The notes beneath the pieces were generated by a model that was not told the origin of the DNA, searched no databases, and saw nothing but the letters and a program-made list of their open reading frames with translations. This document shows, one piece after another, positions 17,905 through 26,853 of a stretch of DNA of 64,000 nt (position 1 is its first letter; every line of letters starts with the position of its first letter). Origin of the DNA: Vreelandella halophila (GTDB taxonomy: Bacteria > Pseudomonadota > Gammaproteobacteria > Pseudomonadales > Oleiphilaceae). The translations under genes and the position numbers were made by a program. The DNA is taken from positions 748,087-812,086 of the forward strand of contig NZ_JACHUZ010000013.1 of the NCBI RefSeq assembly GCF_019903425.1, written 5' to 3'.

Positions 17905-18276
17905 ATGGAGTTCTATCACATCATCAAGGGCGTGCACATGCTGGCCGCCTATACCACCGCCGTCCTGATGCTGCTGCGCCTTGGGCTGGATGCGGCGGGC
18001 CGACCGGGGTGGCGTGGCACCCCGCTGCGCTGGCTTCCCCACCTGAATGATACGGTCCTGCTGGCCGCCGCCCTGGGGCTGCTGGCACTAACCGGCTGGA
18101 TGCCCTTCGTTCACCACTGGCTGACCGGCAAGGTGATCCTGCTGGTGGGCTACATTCTGGCCGGCAAGTGGGCGCTGGACCAGGCGCGGACGCCTGGGGT
18201 AAGGACTGTGGCGGCACTTGTGGCACTGGTTCAGCTGGCAGTGATCTTCGCTCTCGCTACCCTCAGGCCGTTTTGA
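17905..18276 (+). CDS. SirB2-like membrane protein
   Basis: This 123-residue protein has four hydrophobic helices and the SirB2-type start YHIIKGVHMLAAYTTAVLMLLR plus WLPHLNDTVLLAAALGLL and GKVILLVGYILAGKWAL. Conserved histidines in helices one and two suggest haem or metal binding, as in related small cytochrome-like proteins (inference). An NsrR-like palindrome is just upstream, and narK1 follows. In other genomes SirB proteins appear near NO and nitrogen-oxide genes, but the role is unknown. Confidence 0.8.
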   Translation: MEFYHIIKGVHMLAAYTTAVLMLLRLGLDAAGRPGWRGTPLRWLPHLNDTVLLAAALGLLALTGWMPFVHHWLTGKVILLVGYILAGKWALDQARTPGVRTVAALVALVQLAVIFALATLRPF

Positions 18277-18286
18277 CCTACCTCAA
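18273..18286. promoter_or_regulatory. FNR/DNR-like box upstream of narK1
   Basis: TTGAC CTAC CTCAA matches eight of ten fixed bases of the FNR/DNR consensus. It overlaps the stop codon of the preceding gene and lies about 140 bases before the narK1 start, with a NarL palindrome just after it. FNR plus NarL is the usual control of narK promoters. Confidence 0.55.
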
Positions 18287-18298
18287 CGTATCCCGACC

Positions 18299-18314
18299 TA
18301 CCCCTATATGGGTA
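18299..18314. promoter_or_regulatory. NarL/NarP 7-2-7 palindrome
   Basis: TACCCCT, two bases, then ATGGGTA is an inverted pair of NarL heptamers (TACYYMT; the second reads TACCCAT on the other strand). The 7-2-7 spacing is the preferred site of NarL and NarP. No narXL genes are in the window. Confidence 0.65.
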
Positions 18315-18425
18315 ACGCCCTGATTATTTGGAAATAAACCTGTATGTAAAAGGCTCCTTTTCTGGTTACTCTGTGCCGGAAAGGTCACAAGTGCTGTGTG
18401 GCCGCTGATTGAACAGGAGCTGACG

Positions 18426-19766
18426 ATGCTGAGTGAACACGATTACGACCCACCGCGAGCCCACAAGGCGCTCGCTTTCTCCACTCTGGCCTTCACCGTC
18501 TGTTTTGCGGTCTGGACAATCTTTTCCGTGATCGGGGTGAAGATCAAACAGGATCTTGGACTGTCGGATACGCAGTTCGGGCTTCTTGTAGCGACACCGG
18601 TTCTGACCGGTTCCGTCAGCCGGATTTTCCTTGGCATGTGGACGGAACGCTTTGGTGGGCGGCTGGTCTTCACGATCCTGATGCTGGCCACGTCCGTGGC
18701 GGTATTCCTCCTTTCAACGGTTACAACCTATGGCCTTTTCCTGGTTGCCGCTCTGGGCATCGGTCTGGCCGGCGGCTCCTTCATTGTCGGGATTGCCTAC
18801 ACCTCGGAGTGGTACGACAAAAAGCACCAGGGGACGGCCCTTGGCATTTTCGGGGCCGGTAACGTGGGTGCCGCTGTCACCAACTTCGGCGCGCCCTTCC
18901 TGGTTGTGGCGCTTGGCTGGGAGATGACGGCCCAGGTCTATGCCGCCATTCTTGCCGGCATGGCGGTGGTTTTCTGGTTCATGACCGAGAATGACCCGCG
19001 CCTCAAGCGCCGTACCGAAGAGGGCAGCCAGCCCATGCCGGTGAAGGAGCAGCTGGCGCCCCTCAAGAAGCTTCAGGTCTGGCGCTTTTCGCTGTACTAC
19101 TTCTTTGTCTTTGGCGCCTTCGTGGCTCTCGCTTCATGGCTGCCCAACTACTACGTCAGCGTCTATGACCTGAGCCTGGAGCAGGCAGGCATGCTCGCCG
19201 CTCTCTACGCCCTTCCGGCTTCGGTATTCAGGGCCCTCGGAGGCTGGATGTCCGACAGGATTGGCGCCCGTGCCGTGATGTACTGGACCTATGGTGTTTC
19301 CCTGCTCTGCCTCTTTGTCCTGAGCTACCCGCAGACCCGCTACATCATTCAGGGCATTGATGGCCCCATTGAATTCTCCTTTGGTGTGCCGCTTGCGCTC
19401 TTCGCGCTGATTACCGTTGCGCTTGGCTTTGTCATGTCGCTTGGCAAGGCCGCGGTCTACAAGCACATCCCCGTCTACTATCCGGACCATGTGGGTTCGG
19501 TGGGCGGCCTGGTTGGCATGATCGGTGGCCTCGGTGGTTTCTTCCTGCCGATCATCTTTGGCGCCCTGAATGACCTTCTGGGTGTGTGGACAAGCTGCTT
19601 CATGCTGCTCTTCCTCCTGGTGCTGGTCTCCCTGCTGTGGATGCACGGCGCCATCGTACGCATGGAGCGGCGTCGCTATCCGGAGCGCGGTGAAGAGGAA
19701 AGCGCCCGCTACCTCCCGGAAATCCAGCTTGATTACGGGCGCGAGGGCAATGCCACCAAAAGCTGA
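18426..19766 (+). CDS. narK: Nitrate/nitrite transporter NarK1 (MFS)
   Basis: This 446-residue major-facilitator protein has about 12 helices and the nitrate signature segments GLAGGSFIVGIAYTSEWYDK and, in the second half, GMIGGLGGFFLPIIFG. NarK1-type carriers take up nitrate with protons or exchange it for nitrite. I chose the ATG at 18426, which has AGGAG eight bases upstream; an upstream GTG at 18396 adds ten unlike residues. It is followed by narK2 after 65 bases that hold a strong hairpin. The usual narGHJI operon does not follow. Confidence 0.92.
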   Translation: MLSEHDYDPPRAHKALAFSTLAFTVCFAVWTIFSVIGVKIKQDLGLSDTQFGLLVATPVLTGSVSRIFLGMWTERFGGRLVFTILMLATSVAVFLLSTVTTYGLFLVAALGIGLAGGSFIVGIAYTSEWYDKKHQGTALGIFGAGNVGAAVTNFGAPFLVVALGWEMTAQVYAAILAGMAVVFWFMTENDPRLKRRTEEGSQPMPVKEQLAPLKKLQVWRFSLYYFFVFGAFVALASWLPNYYVSVYDLSLEQAGMLAALYALPASVFRALGGWMSDRIGARAVMYWTYGVSLLCLFVLSYPQTRYIIQGIDGPIEFSFGVPLALFALITVALGFVMSLGKAAVYKHIPVYYPDHVGSVGGLVGMIGGLGGFFLPIIFGALNDLLGVWTSCFMLLFLLVLVSLLWMHGAIVRMERRRYPERGEEESARYLPEIQLDYGREGNATKS

Positions 19767-19772
19767 GAAAGA

Positions 19773-19795
19773 CGCGGGAGGCCGGGCCTCCCGCG
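19773..19795 (+). repeat. Hairpin between narK1 and narK2
   Basis: Arms CGCGGGAGGC and GCCTCCCGCG form a perfect 10-bp stem around a 3-base loop. There is no T-run, so it more likely stabilises or processes the bicistronic RNA than ends it. It may lower narK2 expression relative to narK1. Confidence 0.7.
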
Positions 19796-19831
19796 AAACC
19801 CGATCCATTCAGATTGATCCGGAGCCTTGTT

Positions 19832-21436
19832 ATGGGTGAACTCAATAAGTGGGATGTAGAAGACCCAGACTTCTGGGAGTCGAAGGGTAAGAAGATCGCC
19901 AACCGCAACCTGTGGATTTCCATCCCGAGTCTGCTGTGCGGTTTTGCGGTGTGGCTCTACTGGGGGATCATTACGGTCCAGATGGACAATCTGGGCTTCC
20001 CGATCCCCAAGGAAGAGCTCTTCACACTGACTGCCATCGCCGGCCTGACCGGTGCCACGCTGCGGATTCCCAGCAGCTTTTTCATCCGCATTGCGGGTGG
20101 TCGTAACACCATCTTTTTCACCACGGCCCTGCTCATGATTCCGGCCATCGGAACGGGGCTGGCCCTTCAGAGCAAGGAAACCCCGCTCTGGATCTTCCAG
20201 ATCCTGGCTTTCCTCTCTGGTATCGGCGGCGGCAACTTCGCCTCCTCCATGTCGAACATCAGCTTTTTCTTCCCCAAGAAAAAGCAGGGGCTGGCACTGG
20301 GGCTCAATGCCGGGCTGGGTAACGCCGGTGTTACGACCATGCAGATCCTGGTGCCGCTGTTCATGACCATCGGTGTTTTCGGTGGCGCTCCCATGATCCT
20401 GGAAAACGGTTCCGGCACCCTGATCGGCAAGATTCCCGCCGGCAGTGAGACCTATATCCACAACGCCGGTTATGTCTGGTTGCTGTTCCTGATTCCCCTG
20501 GCCTTTGCGGGCTGGTTTGGCATGGACAATATCCGGACCGAGGGCGTATCGCCGAACATCGGCAGTCCGCTCAGCGCGTTTGGCAAGATCACGGGGATGC
20601 TGCTGATCGGCTTCTTCACAGCCGCCGTCGGTCTCTACATCATTCTTCCCGCCCCGGTTGGGCTGGGGACGCCGGACTGGGTGAAGTGGCCTGTCATTGC
20701 AGGCATCCTGTTCACCACAGTGATGCTTCTGAAACTGATTCCGGGTGAGATCAAGCCCAATCTCCAGCGGCAGTTCAAGATCTTCTCGAACAAGCACACC
20801 TGGGTCATGAGCCTGATCTACACCATGACCTTTGGCAGCTTTATTGGTTTTTCAGCGGGCTTCGCGCTGGCCATCAAGGTTATCTTCGGCTATCAGCACA
20901 TCATGGTGGATGGCGTGATGACGCATGACACGCCCAATCCCGCCGGGCCGTCCGCATTGATGTACGCCTGGATGGGCCCCTTCATCGGCGCGTTGATCCG
21001 GCCGGTTGGCGGCTGGATCGCGGACAAGGTGGGGGGTGCACTGGTCACCGGCATTGTGGCGGTGGTTATGATCGCCAGCTCGCTGGGCGTGGCCTACTTC
21101 ATGCAGCTGGCCTATGCCTCGGAAACGCCCCAGGAGTTCTTCGTGCCCTTCCTGGTACTGTTCCTGGTGCTCTTCGCCGCCACTGGCATCGGCAACGGTT
21201 CCACCTTCCGCACCATTGCCCAGGTATTCAACAGCGAACAGGCTGGGCCGGTTCTGGGATGGACTTCGGCGGTAGCCGCCTACGGGGCCTTCATCATTCC
21301 GAAGGTCTTCGGAGAGCAGATCAAGGCGACAACGCCGGAGAACGCGCTTTATGCCTTTGCCATCTTCTACGCGGTCTGCCTGGTCGTGAACTGGTGGTAC
21401 TACCTGGGACCGAAAGCAGAGTACCGCAATCCGTGA
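19832..21436 (+). CDS. narK: Nitrate/nitrite transporter NarK2 (MFS)
   Basis: This 534-residue carrier is longer than NarK1 because of an extended cytoplasmic N-terminus (WDVEDPDFWESKGKKIANRN, a typical NarK2 opening) and longer loops. The nitrate signatures GIGGGNFASSMSNISFFFPK and the second-half GIGNGSTFRTIAQVF are visible. Paired NarK1/NarK2 carriers in denitrifiers divide nitrate uptake and nitrate/nitrite exchange. The ATG at 19832 follows CGGAG by ten bases; an in-frame TTG at 19814 is less likely. Confidence 0.92.
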   Translation: MGELNKWDVEDPDFWESKGKKIANRNLWISIPSLLCGFAVWLYWGIITVQMDNLGFPIPKEELFTLTAIAGLTGATLRIPSSFFIRIAGGRNTIFFTTALLMIPAIGTGLALQSKETPLWIFQILAFLSGIGGGNFASSMSNISFFFPKKKQGLALGLNAGLGNAGVTTMQILVPLFMTIGVFGGAPMILENGSGTLIGKIPAGSETYIHNAGYVWLLFLIPLAFAGWFGMDNIRTEGVSPNIGSPLSAFGKITGMLLIGFFTAAVGLYIILPAPVGLGTPDWVKWPVIAGILFTTVMLLKLIPGEIKPNLQRQFKIFSNKHTWVMSLIYTMTFGSFIGFSAGFALAIKVIFGYQHIMVDGVMTHDTPNPAGPSALMYAWMGPFIGALIRPVGGWIADKVGGALVTGIVAVVMIASSLGVAYFMQLAYASETPQEFFVPFLVLFLVLFAATGIGNGSTFRTIAQVFNSEQAGPVLGWTSAVAAYGAFIIPKVFGEQIKATTPENALYAFAIFYAVCLVVNWWYYLGPKAEYRNP

Positions 21437-21457
21437 CAACGCAGTGCCATCCGGCGT

Positions 21458-21486
21458 ACAGGCCCGTTGAAATGATACGGGCCTGT
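21458..21486 (+). terminator. Stem-loop after narK2
   Basis: Arms ACAGGCCCGT and ACGGGCCTGT form a perfect 10-bp stem around a 9-base loop just after the narK2 stop. The T-run is missing, so it may be a weak or Rho-assisted terminator or an RNA-protecting hairpin. Confidence 0.5.
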
Positions 21487-21560
21487 AATGACACAGGAAA
21501 TCCTCCCGGTTGAAGGCTACAATGGCGTAAAGTCCGTGCCGCTGGTCAGGGAGCGTCGCC

Positions 21561-22523
21561 ATGAAAGCCATCATCTACAGGGCCTATGGACAACCCAATG
21601 TGCTGGAATGGGTGGATGACTGGCCGAAGCCAAGCGTTGGCCCCGGCCAGGTCCAGGTGCATGTCCAGGCCGGGGCACTGAACCCCAAGGATGTGCTGCT
21701 GCGCAAAGGGGTGTTCCGTTCCTTCCTGCGTTTTCTTGACCGTGAACCCCTGCCGCGCGTCAGCGGTCTGGACATGGCCGGTGAGATCACCCTTATCGGG
21801 GATCGGGTCCGGGGCCTGGAAGTGGGGCAGCCGGTATTCGGTATGAGCAACCGTTTCCACGGTGGCGTCCACGCCGAGTATGCGGTGCTGGAGGCGGATG
21901 AGGTCGCGCCCTGTCCGGAGGGATTGTCGTTCACCGAGGCCGCGGCCATTCCTCTGGCCGGGCTGACCGCCCTTCAGGCACTGCGCGACTGCGCCGGTGT
22001 CCAGCCGGGGCAGCGGGTTCTGATCAATGGCGCCAGCGGTGGGGTGGGCCACTTCGCGGTGCAGATTGCCCGCAATCTCGGCTGCCATGTCACTGCCGTG
22101 TGCAGTGAGCGCAACCTGAAGTTCGTGAGTGATCTCGGCGCGAACGAGGCCGTGGACTATCAGCAGACACCGGCTCCCGCCATTCCCGGTCCTTTCGATG
22201 TGGTATTCGATGTCTTTGGCAATTACCGCGCCGGTGATTTCAGTGACACCCTGGCTCGCCGTGGGCGCTATGTGAATACCATTCCCAGCGGTCACAGCCT
22301 GCCCGCAGAGGGGCTGGCCAGGCTGGGTCTCCAGAAGCGCAACAGGCTGGTGATCGTGCGTTCGAACCGGGCGGATCTGGACGTGCTGCGCCAGTGGGTG
22401 AATGAGGGCCGGCTCAGGGTTCATGTCGACAGCGTTTACCCCTTCTATCATGCCGAGGACGCCCACCGTCACATTGAAACCCGGCATACCCGGGGCAAGG
22501 TAGCGATGGAGGCGACCTGCTGA
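21561..22523 (+). CDS. NADPH:quinone reductase-like zinc-independent medium-chain dehydrogenase
   Basis: This 320-residue protein belongs to the quinone oxidoreductase branch of the MDR superfamily. A GroES-like N-terminal half (VQAGALNPKDVLLRKG) is followed by a Rossmann fold with the NADPH loop NGASGGVGHFAVQIARNLG near residue 155. The catalytic-zinc ligands of alcohol dehydrogenases are absent. It probably reduces quinones or alpha,beta-unsaturated carbonyls. The next gene begins directly after its stop codon, implying co-transcription. Confidence 0.85.
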   Translation: MKAIIYRAYGQPNVLEWVDDWPKPSVGPGQVQVHVQAGALNPKDVLLRKGVFRSFLRFLDREPLPRVSGLDMAGEITLIGDRVRGLEVGQPVFGMSNRFHGGVHAEYAVLEADEVAPCPEGLSFTEAAAIPLAGLTALQALRDCAGVQPGQRVLINGASGGVGHFAVQIARNLGCHVTAVCSERNLKFVSDLGANEAVDYQQTPAPAIPGPFDVVFDVFGNYRAGDFSDTLARRGRYVNTIPSGHSLPAEGLARLGLQKRNRLVIVRSNRADLDVLRQWVNEGRLRVHVDSVYPFYHAEDAHRHIETRHTRGKVAMEATC

Positions 22524-24083
22524 ATGGCCATGGCCGAGATCCGTGAGGCGGCGACGCTGGTGCTGGCGCGCGACGGTGCCGATGGCCCGGAAGTACTGCT
22601 GCTGCGGCGCACCAGCGACGTGGTCTTCCTCCCCGGATTCGATGTCTTCCCGGGCGGGGCGGTCAGCGAGCTGGATGAGACGCCGGTGGATCGCACCACC
22701 GCGCTCAGGGAGTGTTTTGAGGAAGCCGGTGTGCTGGTGGTCCGGGACAGGGCCGGAAAGCTCACCACGCATACAGTACCGGAACTCGATGAACGGCGGC
22801 GGCTGGATGCCGGCGAGCAGGCGCTGGCGGATTACTGCCGGCGCGCCGGGCTGACGCCCGCCACTGACGATCTCTTCTATCTGGGGCGCTGGATCACCCC
22901 GCCGGGACCACCGCGGCGTTTTGATACCCGTTTCTTCCTGGCACCGGTACCGGCGGGGCAGGCCGCCTGGCCGGATGGTACGGAAACCATCGAGGCCTTC
23001 TGGCTGACGCCGGAGCAGGCCCTGGAGGAGCATGTCCGCGGTGAACGCCTGCTGGTGCCGCCAACCCTGGGCACTTTGAGGCAGCTCCGGGGATTCCGGG
23101 ACGTTGCCGACCTGGTTGCCTCACTGGCGGATCTGAGCCCCTATGAGGCACCGTCAGAGGACTGGCCGATCCGTAGTGGCAGCCTTGTGGCAGGGGCGCC
23201 CGGTTATGACGAAGCCCGTTTCATGGACCCCGGCGCCGGCGGTCACACGACCGGCCGCATCGAGCCGGGCGAGGCGGTGGCGATCACGCCTGCCATCACC
23301 CGCCTGACGGCCCCCAATCCCGGGGTCATGACGGGGCCGGGCACCAACACCTACATCCTGCGCATGGCGGGGGAGGTTTTGGTAGTGGACCCGGGGCCGG
23401 ATGAGGAGGCTCACGTGGAAGCCATTCTTGCCGCCACCCGGGGCCGTATCGACCGCATCCTGCTCACCCACACCCATCTGGACCACACGCCGGCAAGCCA
23501 TCGGCTGCGTGAGCGCACCGGCGCCTCCCTGGTGTTCCGGCGTCCTGCCGGGGGCCTGGGGCATCACGATTACGCTCTTGAGCCGGACCATGAACCTGTG
23601 GAGGGTGACTACCTGGTGCCGGGGCTGAGGGTGCTCTACACACCCGGGCATGCCGGCAACCACCTGGCCTTCCTGTGGGAGCCGGAGGGGCTGCTGCTGG
23701 CAGGAGACCTGGTCATGCAGTCCTCCACGGTGGTCATTGATCCGCCCGACGGGCACCTGGGGGACTACCTGGCCACGCTGCGGCGTCTGCTGGATGAGCC
23801 GGTGCAGCATCTTCTGCCAGGGCATGGCCAGCTGATGGCAGATCCATGGGCGGTTTTCGACTATCTGATCACCCACCGCCATCGCCGCGAGCACAAGGTG
23901 CTGAGCTGCCTGGCCGGGGCGACGGAAGGCATTGCAACGGAAGCACTGCTGCCCCGGGTCTATGATGACGTGCCGGCCGCGATCCATCCGGTAGCCGCCC
24001 GGTCGCTGGAGGCCCACCTGGAGAAACTGGTGGATGAGGGGCGGGTACAACGCTCAGGGCGGATAGTCCGGCTCCTGGGCTGA
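22524..24083 (+). CDS. Nudix hydrolase fused to metallo-beta-lactamase-fold hydrolase
   Basis: This is a 519-residue two-domain protein. Residues 1-215 are a NUDT19/CoA-type Nudix domain: LLLRRTSDVVFLPGFDVFPGG, then LRECFEEAGVLV in place of the catalytic helix, with a long insertion before it. Residues 255-519 are an MBL domain of the LACTB2 type: THTHLDHTPAS metal site, HAGNHLAFLW, LAGDLVMQSS and a C-terminal winged-helix-like tail. The Nudix half could cleave CoA derivatives and the MBL half a thioester or RNA, but no substrate is shown. Fusions of this kind are known in other Proteobacteria. Confidence 0.83.
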   Translation: MAMAEIREAATLVLARDGADGPEVLLLRRTSDVVFLPGFDVFPGGAVSELDETPVDRTTALRECFEEAGVLVVRDRAGKLTTHTVPELDERRRLDAGEQALADYCRRAGLTPATDDLFYLGRWITPPGPPRRFDTRFFLAPVPAGQAAWPDGTETIEAFWLTPEQALEEHVRGERLLVPPTLGTLRQLRGFRDVADLVASLADLSPYEAPSEDWPIRSGSLVAGAPGYDEARFMDPGAGGHTTGRIEPGEAVAITPAITRLTAPNPGVMTGPGTNTYILRMAGEVLVVDPGPDEEAHVEAILAATRGRIDRILLTHTHLDHTPASHRLRERTGASLVFRRPAGGLGHHDYALEPDHEPVEGDYLVPGLRVLYTPGHAGNHLAFLWEPEGLLLAGDLVMQSSTVVIDPPDGHLGDYLATLRRLLDEPVQHLLPGHGQLMADPWAVFDYLITHRHRREHKVLSCLAGATEGIATEALLPRVYDDVPAAIHPVAARSLEAHLEKLVDEGRVQRSGRIVRLLG

Positions 24084-24085
24084 GA

Positions 24086-25147
24086 TCAGTCGGTGGGCTG
24101 TTTACTGTCCTCGGCGATCACGACACAGTCCCGCCCGCTCTCCTTGGCCCGATAGAGCGCGTCATCCGCGCGCTTCAGCCACGTCTCCCAGTTTTCCTCC
24201 GCCCCCAGGTGCGCTGCCCCGAAGGAGGCGGTGACGGGACCGTCGGGACTTCGCAGGGTCGACCGGATCTTCTGGCGCAGCCCCTGGACCACCGCCTTCA
24301 TGCCGTCCGGGTCAACGCCCGGCATGAGCAGTACGAATTCCTCGCCACCAAAGCGGAACAGCTGGTCGCTCTGGCGGGTGTTGCGCTCCACCATCCGGGC
24401 CAGGTTGACCAGGATCTCGTCACCGAGGCCGTGACCGTGCTTGTCGTTGATGGCCTTGAAATGGTCCAGGTCCAGCATGACCAGGGCATAGGGTGTGTCG
24501 GTGCGGCTGGCGGTGGAGGCGGCCAGCTGCAGGGCGTCGTCCATGGAGCGGCGGTTGCGCACGCCGGTCAGGGGGTCACGGCGGGCCAGTACTGCCATTT
24601 CCTTGCGCTGCTGCTGGTTCCGGATCGCAAAAATGAAGGCGCAGGCGCTGACCACCGTGGCCGTGGCAAAGTAGGCCCACAGGCTTTCCCCCGAGGGCAG
24701 GGACATGCCGTGGAAGATGACGGCCAGGACCATGGCGGTGTTGAGGGCGACGGCGATGACCGGCCGCGTCAGGAAGAAGCTGGCAACCAGTACGGGGTAG
24801 CTCCACAGATGCCCCACATGCGGCAGGATGGAACCGATGATCGCTCCCGCCACACAGCAGAAAACCGCCAGGGCGAAACCGGTTCGCTCGGTATCGCCGG
24901 ACAGCCATGCGTAGATCACGCTGCTGATGATGCCGAAGGAGATCAGAGAGTCGGCAAAGCCGGCAATGTAGTTGGTTTCCAGGAAGCGGTAGACGCCAAA
25001 GGGGACAATGCCGAACAGAGCGGCAGCGCCCAGCAGCGTAATGATCGAGAGCTGGAAGTCGGTGCGCAGCCGTCTTGCAGCAACCACGAGAGCGGGCTCG
25101 GTTATGTTCGGGCCCCTGACGGGTCTTTTTTTGTCATTATAAGACAC
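24086..25147 (-). CDS. Membrane-anchored diguanylate cyclase
   Basis: This 353-residue protein has five or six N-terminal membrane helices (residues 35-175) with no recognised sensor name, followed by a GGDEF domain. The active-site loop is GGEEF (267-271), preceded by an inhibitory-site RQSD (258-261), so both catalysis and product feedback look intact. It makes cyclic di-GMP from GTP at the inner membrane. No EAL domain is present. It is convergent with the Nudix-MBL gene and lies 12 bases after chaC. Confidence 0.9.
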   Translation of the reverse strand: MSYNDKKRPVRGPNITEPALVVAARRLRTDFQLSIITLLGAAALFGIVPFGVYRFLETNYIAGFADSLISFGIISSVIYAWLSGDTERTGFALAVFCCVAGAIIGSILPHVGHLWSYPVLVASFFLTRPVIAVALNTAMVLAVIFHGMSLPSGESLWAYFATATVVSACAFIFAIRNQQQRKEMAVLARRDPLTGVRNRRSMDDALQLAASTASRTDTPYALVMLDLDHFKAINDKHGHGLGDEILVNLARMVERNTRQSDQLFRFGGEEFVLLMPGVDPDGMKAVVQGLRQKIRSTLRSPDGPVTASFGAAHLGAEENWETWLKRADDALYRAKESGRDCVVIAEDSKQPTD

Positions 25148-25159
25148 ATTATTGACTCA

Positions 25160-25774
25160 TCAGGTCTCAGGGGACTGGAACCTACTATAGGTGGGGTTAT
25201 GATCCTCATCAAGAACAGCCCTGAGATGCAGTTCAATTCCATAAACATGCGGATCATCCACCCCCATGGCCCGAAGGGCGTTTGCGAGTTCAAGCACGTA
25301 GTCGCTGTTGGGCCCGCTTGGCCCCTCGGAGGCGGCCACATGTCGTGCAATGGCGGCCTCTGAAGCAGGCCCCAGCCAGGCGGCATTGTCTTCGGTCGCG
25401 ATGTAGACAAGGCCTTCCACGTTGCTGCCATCGTCCAGCCTGAGAGGGCGGATCAGGCGCAGATAGCCGTTTTTCTCGCGCACGTCCAGCTGTTCGAACA
25501 CATCCGGTGACACCCTGTACGCCAGACCGGTGCAGCAGGCCTGGGCGTCTGCAACCAGGGTTGCCACGCGGCCGGGGTTACCGGGAGTGCCCCGGTGGTC
25601 GTGGGAGCCCTGCCAGAAGCGGCGCTTCCAGCCCTGGATGGTGGCCGGCCGGGTTTCGAGGTAGTCAAACCCCGCCTTGTAGATCAGTGATCCGTAACCG
25701 AACAGCCATACGGGGCGCCCGTCGTCCGGAAGCTGATCCGTGTTGCGGTTGAGGGAGATCGTATTGGCGCTCAT
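25160..25774 (-). CDS. Glutathione-specific gamma-glutamylcyclotransferase, ChaC family
   Basis: This 204-residue protein opens the conserved fold with WLFGYGSLIYKAGFDYLE, followed by GWKRRFWQGSHDHRGTP and GRVATLV, the ChaC signature. The catalytic glutamate is expected in the DVREKNGYLR region. ChaC enzymes split glutathione to 5-oxoproline and Cys-Gly in the cytoplasm. It is encoded just upstream of the diguanylate cyclase on the same strand. It is the second GGCT-fold protein in the window. Confidence 0.9.
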   Translation of the reverse strand: MSANTISLNRNTDQLPDDGRPVWLFGYGSLIYKAGFDYLETRPATIQGWKRRFWQGSHDHRGTPGNPGRVATLVADAQACCTGLAYRVSPDVFEQLDVREKNGYLRLIRPLRLDDGSNVEGLVYIATEDNAAWLGPASEAAIARHVAASEGPSGPNSDYVLELANALRAMGVDDPHVYGIELHLRAVLDEDHNPTYSRFQSPET

Positions 25775-25800
25775 AACCCCGCCATACTACGGTACGGCGC

Positions 25801-26637
25801 TCAGAACGGCCACCACCAGTGGCCGTCACCCTCCGCCGCGGCCAGCCGCTGCGCACGCTCCCGTTCAAGTTCCCGCAGCTGGCGGTCCGTTTCCAGCGGT
25901 TCGGTGGGGCCGCCCCCCCATGGCCAGTACCAGGGAGCGGGCTCGTAATGGCCCTGCTCCTTCATGCGTTCGATTTCCTTCTTTCGCTCCTCCATAAGCG
26001 CTTCGCGCCGGCGCCGGTAATCCGCCTCGCGGTTGTCCGCAACGATGGAGGTTCCGGCATGGTTGGTGGCCATCAGAACGCTTTCCATGAAGCGTGTCTC
26101 GCGCAGTTCGTCCATGGCGGCCTCCTGGGCCACAAGGCGTACGGTACCGCGGCTCAGGGGATGATCATCGGGTAGGCGGGAGTCGGTGGCGCTGGTTTCA
26201 CTCACTTCCGAGTAGCGCAGGAAATAGATTTCCCCGGCCTCCATTTCCAGTTCCGCATCCAGGATATGGGAAAATGGTGAGCCGACCCCTTCAATGCCGA
26301 AGAAGGGACGGTGCATGTCCAGCTCCCGGGTACCCGGCAGGATCTCCAGCCAGGTATAGCCGCCGCTGCGCAGGTTTACGTAGTGGTGGCCATCCAGGTA
26401 GAAGCTTGGCGCCATGAGTTCGGCATCACCCCAGTCGGACTGCGGGCGGTACACATAGAGCAGGGCATGGTTGCTGCTGTCCCACTCATGCTTGGGCACG
26501 GGGCGGAAGCGCTGTCCGTCCACATCCCGCAGGAAGGCGCCGGCATCATGGCCGATGGACTGGTGGACCGCGCAGCCGCCGAGGTTGAGCAGGACGGTCA
26601 GCAGACAAAGGATGCAGGCGCGGGTGTTCATTCCCAT
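25801..26637 (-). CDS. DUF2846-type lipoprotein
   Basis: This 278-residue protein has a lipoprotein signal (lipobox LGGC near residue 22). It has a DUF2846-like core: ALLYVYRPQSDWGDAELMAP, then SFYLDGHHYVNLRSGGYTWLE and PGTRELDMHRP. A charged coiled tail (REALMEERKKEIERMKEQGH) follows and ends in a tryptophan-rich WWWPF. Function is unknown for the family. It is likely outer-membrane anchored. Confidence 0.75.
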   Translation of the reverse strand: MGMNTRACILCLLTVLLNLGGCAVHQSIGHDAGAFLRDVDGQRFRPVPKHEWDSSNHALLYVYRPQSDWGDAELMAPSFYLDGHHYVNLRSGGYTWLEILPGTRELDMHRPFFGIEGVGSPFSHILDAELEMEAGEIYFLRYSEVSETSATDSRLPDDHPLSRGTVRLVAQEAAMDELRETRFMESVLMATNHAGTSIVADNREADYRRRREALMEERKKEIERMKEQGHYEPAPWYWPWGGGPTEPLETDRQLRELERERAQRLAAAEGDGHWWWPF

Positions 26638-26789
26638 GGCGTTGACTCACAGTGACGCTATTATAGCGGATCAGGTTATCACTGCACGGGTGGATGGTTC
26701 TGAGAGGTGATCGATGGCTTGGAGCAATCCCTTGGGCATGGTGTTTGCTTCCAGCTCCTGGGAGGCAAGGGGTTGCCATATGATCGCAG

Positions 26790-26818
26790 AGGACTGGCGG
26801 AGCGGCACACGCTATAAT
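26790..26818 (+). promoter_or_regulatory. Candidate sigma-70 promoter of the chemoreceptor gene
   Basis: A perfect -10 hexamer TATAAT (26813-26818) lies 36 bases before the proposed start. The -35 position 17 bases upstream reads AGGACT, only half matching, so the promoter is probably weak or activator dependent. Confidence 0.4.
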
Positions 26819-26853
26819 ATTGCCGAGTACCAACAAACATCCCGAGGTTGACT

